Both the position numbers and the translations under genes were made by a program. A stretch of DNA of 64,000 bases from Anodontia alba (Eukaryota > Mollusca > Bivalvia > Lucinida > Lucinidae), in assembly GCA_964016985.1 (NCBI GenBank), contig OZ024826.1:62440910-62504909 (forward strand), written 5' to 3'. The notes under the pieces were generated by a model. The model saw nothing but the letters and a program-made list of their open reading frames with translations, searched no databases and was not told the DNA's origin. How positions within the stretch are numbered: position 1 is the stretch's first letter; each line of letters starts with the position of its first letter. Shown piece after piece: positions 56,108-64,000 of this stretch.

Positions 56108-57735
56108 TGTAAGCTGTGGGCCTCATGGTTTTTTGAGAAGAAGATTTTTTTTTCAGTTTTTTTCCGTTATAAGTCTATGGGAGCTAATGACACCCAGGGC
56201 TTGATTGGCAAGATTTATGTAGGAGACTACTAAACACAGCTGCATACTTAATCTGTTAGCTCTCTACCTCATGATTTCACAGAAGAAGATTTTTAAAGGT
56301 TATTAGCTATATAACTCTATATATACATATGACCCCCTGAGGTGTGGCCAGTTTGGATCCCAGGGGCTTGATTGGCAGGATTTATGTAGGGGACCACTGA
56401 ACATTGCTAAATATTACATATCTAAGCTCTGGGTCTTATAGTTCCAGAGAAGAAGATTTTTTAAGTTTTTCCCCATTATAAGTCTATGGGAGCTAATGAC
56501 CCCCGAGGCGTGGCCAGTTTGAACCCCAGGGGCTTGATTGGCAGGATTTATGTAGGGGACCACTAAACATTGCTACATACTAAATATATAAGCTCTGGAC
56601 CTCATGGTTTCAGAGAAGAAGATTTTTTTAAGTTTGTCCCATTAAAAGTCTATTGGAGTTCACGACCTCCTGGGGCGTGGCCAGTTTGAACCCCAGGGGC
56701 TTGGTTGGCAGGATTTATGTAGGGGACCACTAAACATTGCTACATACTACATATATAAGCTCTGGGCCTTATGGTTCCAGAGAAGAAGATTTTTTGAGTT
56801 TTTCCCATTATAAGTCTATGGGAGCTAATGACCCCTGGGGCATGACCAGTTTGAACCCCAGGGGCTTGATTGGCAGGATTTATGTAGGGGACCACTAAAC
56901 ATTGCTACATACTAAATATATAAGCTGTGGGCCTCATGGTTTCAGAGAAGAAGATTTTTTAAGTTTTTCCCCATTATAAGTCTTTGGGAGCTAATGACCC
57001 CCGGGCCGTGGCCAGTTTGAACCCCAGGGGCTTGATTGGCAGGATTTATGAAGGGGACCACTAAACATTGCTACATACTATATATGTAAGCTGTGGGCCT
57101 CATGGTTTCAGAGAAGAATATTTTTAAGTTTTTCCATTATAAGTCTATGGGAGCTAACGATTCCTGGGGCGTGGCAAGTGTGGACCCCAGGGGCTTGATT
57201 GACAGGATTTATGTAGGGGACCACTAAACATTGCTACATACTAAATATATAAGCTCTGGACCTCATGGTTTCAGAGAAAAAGATTTTTTTAAGTTTGTCC
57301 CATTATAAGTCTATGGGAGTTCACGACCCCCTGGGGCATGGCCAGTTTAGACCCTAGGGGCTTGGTTGGCAGGATCGATGTAGGGGACCACTTAACATTG
57401 CTACATACAAAATATATGCCGTGGGCCTCATGGTTTCAGAGAAGAAAATTTTTTAAGTTTTTTCCCATTAAAAGTCTATGGGAGCTATATCCCGGCATGG
57501 CAGCCATCCTGATTTATGAACAGTGACCATTTTTACAAATTTTCAATCCCCCTTTAACACAAGGCTCCACATAAAGTTTGAAGAAATTTGGCACAGAGGG
57601 TTCAGAGGAGAAAGTGTTCAAAGGTGTGAACGGCCGGACAGACGGATGGATGGACAGAAGGACAGATGGATGATGGACTACGGATGGAGAGTAATCACAA
57701 TAGCTCATCCTGAGCCTTTGACTCAGGTGAGCTAA

Positions 57736-58627
57736 ACAAGAGGCTCATGGGCCACAATGCTCATCTGAGTTAATTGCTGTAAGTTAATCAGGTCATTTAC
57801 TCATCATTCCCTTTTAGCCCATCAAGTTTCAAGGCAATGGCTTAAACAGTTTTTGGGATATCTTGCTTACAAGGTTAAAATGCTGAAATTTTCAAAGGGC
57901 CATAAGTAAAACCAATTTAAACCCCAGGGGCTTGATTGGCAGGATTTATGTAGGGGACCACTAAACATTGTTACATACTAAATACATAAGCTGTGGGCCT
58001 GATGGTTTCAGAGAAGATCTTTTAAGTTTTTTTCCCATTATAAGTCTTTGGGTGTAAATTACCCCCAGGGCATGGCCAATTTGGACCCCAGGGGCATGGA
58101 TCGCAGGTTTTATGTAGGGGACCACTACACATTGCAACATACTAAATATATGAGCTGTGGGCCTCATGGTTTCAGAGAAGAAGTTTTTTTAAAGTTTTCC
58201 CATTATAAGTCTTTGGGAGCTAATGACCCCCAGGGCATGGCCAATTTAGACCCCAGGGGCTTCATTGGCAGGTAAAAAAGAAATAAATATAGATAGATAC
58301 CATTAGGATGAAGGAGCATCATAATGATAGTGTATATTTCACTAACAGCCCACCATTTGGGCTATATCAGTCCTCCAGCTGTCTCAAAATTGCCTGTGAG
58401 TACCTCCACTGAGCAGCCACCACCCTTAAGCAGCCAAAATTGGCCATTTCCCTCAGTGGCTGCTTAATAGAGGTTCCACTATACCAAGTCTCATGGCCAT
58501 AGGATTTGGTTTCAATCATCCCATTGGCTTTGGAGAAGAAGTCGTTTGAAAATGTTGACAGCAAAAATGACGCCAATCTGCCTATACTATAGGCTTACCT
58601 ATGAGGCTAAAGGATCAGGTGAGCTAA
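57736..58627 (+). mobile_element. Tandem-cored element (CACCTGAG family), short core
   Basis: The start ACAAGAGGCTCATGGGCC then ATGCTCATCTGAG. The core holds a fragment of the TAATCAGGTCATTTACTC family followed by two units of the GGACCCCAGGGGC family, so it is mosaic. The end is TTGGAGAAGAAGTCGTTTG, AAAATGTTGACAGCAAAAAT and GGCTTACCTATGAGGC / GATCAGGTGAGCTA. It ends 23 bp from the donor side of the host exon. Confidence 0.65.
58335..58490. mobile_element. Fragment with GAGGTTCCACT end (pogo/Tigger-like)
   Basis: CTAACAGCCCACCATTTGGG, CCTCCACTGAGCAGCCACC and AATAGAGGTTCCACTATA resemble an end of the CAGTGGAACCTC element seen at 49551, in the opposite sense. It is decayed and its limits are uncertain. 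Confidence 0.45.
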
Positions 58628-58649
58628 AAATGAATACTTCCTATATTAC

Positions 58650-58904
58650 CTTCTGGATGGTTGATAAGTTTCTCTGCACAAATGATTTCTCCCTGCCAGG
58701 TATGGATGGCAAACATTTATACTTGCTGCCTGCTGGAAGCCCAGAGATCTGTACTGGGGGAATGAGAGCTTTAACATAGAAACTATCTACTTCCTCGTCA
58801 GTATCTGTCACTGCTCTGTTCCATAAACCTGCACTGTTGTTCTCAGAACTTGAGATATTACTGATGAAAAGCTCTACTGGATTTTCTGTAGATTTTTCAT
58901 TGTC
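58650..58904 (-). CDS. Internal exon of the unrecognised host gene (85 codons)
   Basis: On the minus strand the exon is preceded by CTGTTTGTGTCTTCCTCAG, a strong pyrimidine-rich acceptor, and followed by GTAATATAGG, an acceptable donor. The 255 bp are fully open in phase 0. The peptide starts DNEKSTENPVELFISNISSS, is acidic and serine-rich, and ends PGREKSFVQRNLSTIQK. It resembles no transposon protein in the window. It has the same phase as the exon at 15398-15556, so splicing the two keeps the frame across a 43-kb intron. No domain is recognised. The alternative, a chance open frame, is unlikely given both splice signals and the ordinary composition. Confidence 0.72.
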
Positions 58905-61104
58905 CTGAGGAAGACACAAACAGTTTTTTAAAAGTAAAACATATTTTAACTATCAATACTTAACCTATAGATAATGTGCTATTCCATTCTGTTTTCACAC
59001 CTTCCACAGAAAAAACGACCTTTCAGTTGTAGTCTTAAACCAGAAGGCTCCTTAGGCAGTTACCTGTGTGACGTAACTTTTCCTGCTTAATAGATCACGT
59101 GTCAGTTTCTTTGATGTGTAAAACAAAAGACACAATTAGGAGAGAGAAGTGCGGGAGGTGAGGAGGGATCATTTTTAATTATCTATAGGTTAAGTATTGA
59201 TAGTTAAAATATGTTTTACTTTAAAAAAACTTCACTTTAACTGCACAATACATTAACCTATAGATAATGTGCTAGAATTTGCAGAATCGGAGGGAGGTGC
59301 TCTCCTAATTCCAACATAAAATAAATTGTATTCCACAACTTCTGGTTTAAGACTCGGGGAAACTCTAAGGAATCAGATACATTCTAGCTCTATATTTAAT
59401 AGAATGATCTAGATTCACAAATATAACATACCTTTAAGGTGTTAGGGTCTTACTACCTTGTATGTTAATAGTAGACTCTAGAGGATGCCAGTTCTCAAGG
59501 CTCAGGGACCAAATTATTGCCCCCCCCCCCCCTCCCCACCACCACTTTCTTTTTGGGAAACAACTATTGGCCCCAGAAAGAATAATGAGTCATTAAGACA
59601 TAACCTCGATATTCCATTTGCAATGTAAGCTCAGGAATATTGTTTGAAAATATGTTCGAAACAAAACTTGTCAAGCAGAAGTCTAGACAATAAGCTGTCT
59701 ATCTTAGAGGCACAATTTAAATAAGGAAATGTCTTCTCAGTCGATAATCGACATATCTTAAGATTTTCTGATAATTTCTAGATATGTAAAGAATATCTAA
59801 TTGTAATAGTCTAAGCTATTAGAATTATGATCTAATTAGAGTCTGTTTAATTGGAGTGATAGGACCGTTTCCGATAAACAGACCATAAACTTAAAATAAC
59901 CATAATGTTGTATAATTATTCCCTTTTGATTTAAATTAAAAAGGGGAGATAATAAATTGTGTAGATGGAGTAAACTTAACTGAATTTCAGTTATCCATTA
60001 GAAATGAAATGTATATACATAATTTATGGTTTAAACTATTGCTACACTAATTGTATTAACGTATTTTTAGTCTAGGCAATAAGATAATATGGAGGTTGCC
60101 TAGCTCTGCTGAGAGGAAAGACAACCTAAGTCATTGATAAATACTTTGTCATTGGACATATCGAAAGCGTTTCGTGTCCTGGACAAATAAAGAAAGGAAG
60201 AGACTGCCAACATCATCACGTAGAGTTTGGCAGACTATAAGAGAGAGAAGAATAAGGCTGATAACAGCTAACTGTAAGACAGCCTTCATATTAGGCTTAA
60301 AATCTTACCATACTGCTGAGATTAAGCAATAGGAAATAACTGGATAGAATCTTTCTATTGCCTGAAAAGATTGCTATGAAAATTACTCCGGAGTACATAA
60401 TCATGGAAAGCAAGAAAAATTTAATATCCACTTTGTAATGACAAATCAGAATGTTCAGACAAAGAGAAAGGACTCTAGAAAGAATGTAATCAGGCGACAG
60501 ACATTCTCTAGAAATATTATTCAATAATACTGATTTATCATCTCTGATAACACTTAACTTATAAGTTCAGAGATAGAGTTACTATTCTGTACGAATATTT
60601 AAGAATAGTGAGAATAGATATAAAAAAAATCAAATTAAAATTATACTACAGGGCAAATTCCTGCTATGAATAAAATGTTAAGCGTAACTGTTTATTAAGC
60701 AAGGAATAACTAAACATATAACCAGTTATAAAATTACTACCCGGAATTTTATAGATAAATATTCAATAAAATTTTAGAATTGAATATATATAGTGTAAAA
60801 AACCTATTTCTGACTAATTGATAATTCCTGAAATACCCAATTGCGTGCTCGTATAGGAATTCAGGAAGAAATATATATATACTCTCGAGATCTATGCGTA
60901 AACCATAGAGAGTTATAATTATAGAAGTGTAACCAAGATCCCTAACGCAAGGGTTAAACATGCATAAATTTTGAAATAATATAGGTATTTATTATTAATT
61001 TAAAGTCATAGAGGTTTAAGATATAATTCGTTCCATCTTTAACCAATATGCAAAAACAGTACTCATTATTTCTGTATTCGCAGGTAGAAAATGAGTTCTT
61101 AGTA

Positions 61105-61109
<5 letters not shown>

Positions 61110-61143
<34 letters not shown>
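61110..61143. repeat. Poly(T) tract, 34 nt
   Basis: Uninterrupted T-run in the AT-rich part of DIRS copy C. It could be the 3' tail of a minus-strand retroposon, but no partner features are seen. Confidence 0.85.
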
Positions 61144-61146
<3 letters not shown>

Positions 61147-62264
61147 GTTGAATTAAATTAATGGGAGCTGAATGGATGTGTTTCCCTGAACTGAATCGAA
61201 AGATAGTATCCATTCTAAACAAAGTAGAGCTTGTCTTTAGCTTAGCTTAACAAGCGCAGAGTTGAAATACTTTCAAGTATTCATATAGTCGTTACACACT
61301 GAATACTGAAACACTGTTAAAATTGTTTATGAAAACTTTTATCTGTAACATAACGTGACGGGTCCATAATGTTAGTAAGATTTAGACCTGGAACGTAGCG
61401 AGAAAAGTCAATCTAAACATAAAAGAAAGTTCAGCATGATAATTAATGAAGATAGATATATACGAGCTCGTAAATATCGGTTATTGTATATTATCTCCAA
61501 ATATTGTCAAATAATCTTAATGGTATAAAGCGTAAATGCTAAGCGAAAGTTCATTTACCGAATGTATAATCGGCCAACTTCCGGTATGTTCAAAATCGTA
61601 TCACGAAATAGTAAGATCTGACCGGAAAATTAGGTGCAGCACTTACTACGTTGAGAAGTTTATATAAACAAACTCTATATTATGAATTGAGACAGTGCAT
61701 TTCATGACCCATCGAAACGTCTTGAAATGACTTATCGTATCTAAAGTATAATTATCCAGCTTCGGAAATGATATTTATTTATATATGGACCTTTATCTTG
61801 AAGCAAACGGGATATCAAGACAGTATTCTTTCAATTACTCGCAAACAGATATAGAAGAACTGTTGATCCCTTTAACAAATGTAATCATAAAAGGGTACAG
61901 AGATAATGAAATGTTTTTCGTTACCGAATCGTAATTAAATATGTTTTCCCCATTGACTAAACCTACAACGTACAGAGTAGGACAAGTGGATGATTAATTT
62001 GAATATAATTGTATCTGCTATTCTGAGGTAAACTATTGTTACGTTAATTACCCTCTAAGCATTTTATATACATATATATAAAATCTATGCCTTCGAAGTG
62101 TTTAGACCTTAGAAATAATTGACTGTGGCGGTTTCTGAATGGTTACATAGCCAATTAATTAATTAAGTAGACAAACTGTATATAATATGTAATTTAGGCA
62201 ATAATAATAATCAGTCATGTACTGGATAAATTAATGCCTTTACTGAATATCTATCCATTTGTCT

Positions 62265-62680
62265 ATTCCAAGGGTCCGAGCAAACTTTGATTGACATGGA
62301 CTCTTGTTATAAGTGTGAATAGTAGAGGCATTAGAGCTAGTCAAAGCAAACTGTTCCTCAATAATAGATAATGTAGACCTATACTATACGTAGATTAGGT
62401 CTAGCTGTTTATAAGTTCCTTAAATAATTTCCAAACGAATCATAGTAAAATTATTATTCCAAGAGGAAGAATCTTCAACGTAATAAATTCTATAACTGAG
62501 ACATAAATTATCTGGAACATTACTATCGTAGTCTTAGATGATCCAGAAGGAAAATGAAAGGCAAGGTAAAGAGCGTATCGAATTATATATGCCTTAATAA
62601 ATGATTTTCTTCTTATTAATTATTTTATTCCAGAGTTCAGACAGGGCATGACTGACCTAGACTCTTTATATAATTATTAA
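62265..62680 (-). pseudogene. Two decayed pieces of DIRS gag
   Basis: 62268-62335 (landmarks GAGCAAACTTTGATTGACAT and GGACTCTTGTTATAAG) aligns with 7430-7490 of copy A and 10250-10300 of copy B, with one indel. 62636-62672 (TTCAGACAGGGCATGACTGA, CCTAGACTCTT) aligns with the same gag segment, so that stretch seems to be present twice. No open frame remains. Confidence 0.5.
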
Positions 62681-63226
62681 ATTTCCTCCCACATATAAAG
62701 AGCAACACCATCCATCTTCAAGGTTGCTTTTGAATCTGCTAGGTGTTGCCCCAATGTGAATACTAGAATATATTTGGGAATTACAAAACACTGAAGACTA
62801 GCTTTTGGGCATTTGAAACCATATAATTGAAAATTTTAAGGACATGCACATATAACGCAATTACATGAAATGTTATAGAGAAAGGAAAATTGATTTCCTC
62901 ACTGGTCTGAAAATTTTCAAGAATATACCTCCTGATTTTTTTCAAGAATATACATGTACCTCCAACAACCAGGAGTATAAGCAGTAAGTCCCAGCTCATA
63001 AGGCTGAATTGATCACAGTCACTAGGTATTTCACTGCTCCATATGGTTTGAAAGAGTCACTCCAAGCCAACAACTGTCACAATACTTCCATGAGAACATG
63101 TTTGTGTAATTTCAACTGGATTAGTCCAGTGCCACAAAGAGAATAATATATATAGCTGTGACCACTGAAGGAATATGACTAGACTATCACTCAAAGGACT
63201 CTATACTAATGAATTAACAGTCTCAC

Positions 63227-63313
63227 AAAATTAATAAACTGACTAGCTTCACTTCCACAGCTAAGGTTTATCTGGTAAAATCCATCTGTCACTGGATGAA
63301 CCTGAAGGTCCAT
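63227..63313 (-). CDS. Putative first coding exon of the host gene (29 codons)
   Basis: On the minus strand CTCAGCATGGAC gives a start codon in good context (A at -3, G at +4). 29 open codons follow, MDLQVHPVTDGFYQINLSCG to SEASQFINF, then GTGAGA, a plausible donor. The donor is phase 0, which fits the phase 0 start of the exon at 58650-58904. CCTCAG just before the ATG could alternatively be an acceptor, making this an internal exon. The open stretch is short, so chance cannot be excluded. The residue composition and the fit of phase favour a real exon. Confidence 0.4.
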
Positions 63314-63329
63314 GCTGAGGCCTTAATAC

Positions 63330-63700
63330 ACATACATAAATATAGCCAAAAATGAATCTGAATACTGCTAATGTAACAAATAGAATGAAGAGCACCAAAA
63401 AAAACAACATGGTATAACAAACATTAACAATATGGTTTCCATCTAAACTACAACTAGTAAACTACTATATACAGGGAATGGGCAGGTGGGCAAAATTGAC
63501 AATGTGTCTACATGTAACGATAATTTTTTTCAAACTGACGCCAAACTCTGAAATTGGCCCGAGAGGGATGAAGCTATTATCTCATTGGTTATCAAAAAAC
63601 ATAAACAAATTTTGATTGGCTGATCCTTTGTTTCCGTTTGTTTAAAAAACCAAAACAAGAGATCATGTGAGTAATGCAGGTTAATGATTGGATAACTCTG
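63330..63700 (-). promoter_or_regulatory. Candidate promoter region with four CCAAT boxes
   Basis: On the minus strand CCAAT occurs at 63552-63556, 63584-63588, 63615-63619 and 63687-63691, all in the same sense as the host gene and within 140 bp, upstream of the putative first exon. No clear TATA box or CpG-rich stretch is seen. The sequence is non-repetitive within the window. Confidence 0.3.
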
Positions 63701-64000
63701 TCACATGATTATTATTAATATTATTTTTTTTTTTTTTTTCTTATCATTTATTTCATTCTATCTGTTTTTTATTAAATAGATATTATTTCTTCCCTCCATC
63801 AGTGTGTTAAGGGGAATTTAAATGGTCAGTTAAATATTTACAAAAACAAAACAAAAAAAAAAAAAAGCCAGCAACTGGGAACCAGCAACCAGGAAGTGTA
63901 CTATACTGTCATTATCCCAAGTGGGTGGGATAATGTAAACAATGCAGCATGCTTGGCAAATTTAAAACTGGATTAACAGCTAATCCATGTGATCAATAGA
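63701..64000. other. Unassigned right end of the window
   Basis: It holds a T-run (about 63724-63739), an A-run (about 63854-63866) and otherwise nothing recognisable. Confidence 0.5.

Larger units (their letters stand above)
51127..57734 (+). mobile_element. 6.6-kb tandem-cored element with about 168-bp units
   Basis: The start ACAAGAAGCCCATGGGCC then AACGCTCACCTGAG. The end is GGTTCAGAGGAGAAAG, CGGCCGGACAGACGGATGG and the hairpin AGCTCATCCTGAGCC / GACTCAGGTGAGCTA. Over thirty units repeat GGACCCCAGGGGCTTGATTG, GCAGGATTTATGTAGGGGAC, CACTAAACATTGCTACATAC and TTTCAGAGAAGAAGATTTTT. Two elements are nested at 52147-53268 and 55748-56107. It abuts the next tandem-cored element head-to-tail. Confidence 0.8.
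58921..62700 (-). mobile_element. DIRS-type retrotransposon, copy C (left end plus very decayed body)
   Basis: 58921-59110 matches the DIRS terminal repeat: TAACCTATAGATAATGTGCTA, CCTTCCACAGAAAAAACG, GTCTTAAACCAGAAGG, GATCACGTGTCAGTTTC. 59180-59500 parallels the left region of copy A at 140-224 and 2331-2530, without copy A's insert. A C-run follows at 59520-59533. From 59580 the sequence is AT-rich and unrecognisable except for gag-like pieces near 62265-62340 and 62630-62680, which are in the right place and sense for the same element. I therefore infer that 59.5-62.7 kb is a strongly decayed DIRS body. A right terminal repeat is not seen. Confidence 0.6.

Noticed and set aside
60400..60510. 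Similarity between 60400-60510 and 25846-25945
   Set aside because: A 17-nt identical run (GTCTGAACATTCTGATT on the minus strand) and scattered matches suggest relation, but the rest is too weak to claim the same retroelement.
62781..62999. Small membrane-protein-like open frame starting MSWDLLLILLVVGG
   Set aside because: No splice context, homologue or upstream signal; it contains a local duplication of TATTCTTGAAAA and lies in AT-rich sequence.
1..64000. tRNA, rRNA or viral genes
   Set aside because: Apart from the tRNA-like SINE head at 15905-16015 no structured RNA gene was seen, and no viral protein families were recognised.

Overview
This looks like animal nuclear DNA, most likely from a bivalve mollusc. 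It is AT-rich, carries no bacterial-type genes, and is filled with tandem-cored interspersed repeats that I recognise from bivalve genomes (ends reading GCTCACCTGAG / CTCAGGTGAGC, tracts of GACGGACG, units rich in TGACCTTGACC). The species cannot be named from this sequence. Nearly everything visible is transposable-element sequence, much of it nested, lying in what appear to be introns of one host gene read on the minus strand.

Host gene (minus strand, right to left). Two internal exons are well supported: 58650-58904 (85 codons) and 15398-15556 (53 codons). Both are open, both are phase 0/0, and both have good acceptor and donor sites. A possible first coding exon lies at 63227-63313, with a cluster of CCAAT boxes upstream. 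The intron between the two good exons is about 43 kb. I do not recognise the protein.

0-15 kb: two DIRS-type (tyrosine-recombinase) retrotransposons. Copy A (1-9322) keeps decayed gag, reverse transcriptase, RNase H and recombinase on the minus strand between inverted terminal repeats. It is broken by a 2.1 kb retroposed insert with a 16-bp target duplication and by a tandem-cored element. Copy B (9591-14458) keeps only the gag half and one terminal repeat, and is split by another tandem-cored element. A third, very decayed copy C (58921 to about 62700) begins 17 bp upstream of a host exon.

15-58.6 kb: the long intron. It holds about 20 tandem-cored elements. Each better-preserved one has the same plan: an ACAAGAG or ACTAGA start, a small stem-loop, a 7-11 nt motif, an array of units of about 145-170 bp (sometimes longer), a (GACGGACG)-like microsatellite, and a 3' hairpin whose last arm is complementary to the 5' motif. 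This plan matches what is known of pearl elements and Helentron-associated (HINE) non-autonomous rolling-circle elements. Among them are two LINE (L1/Tx1-like) remnants, a hAT MITE with an 8-bp target duplication, two TTAA-flanked MITEs, several TA-flanked pogo/Tigger-like MITEs, a tRNA-derived SINE head and near-perfect palindromes.

The main observations are: (1) the 5' motif and 3' hairpin of the tandem-cored families co-vary; (2) unrelated-looking array units share one core grammar; (3) particular arrays carry regularly spaced YY1-like or nuclear-receptor-like palindromes; (4) a DIRS terminus supplies the sequence just upstream of a host splice acceptor.
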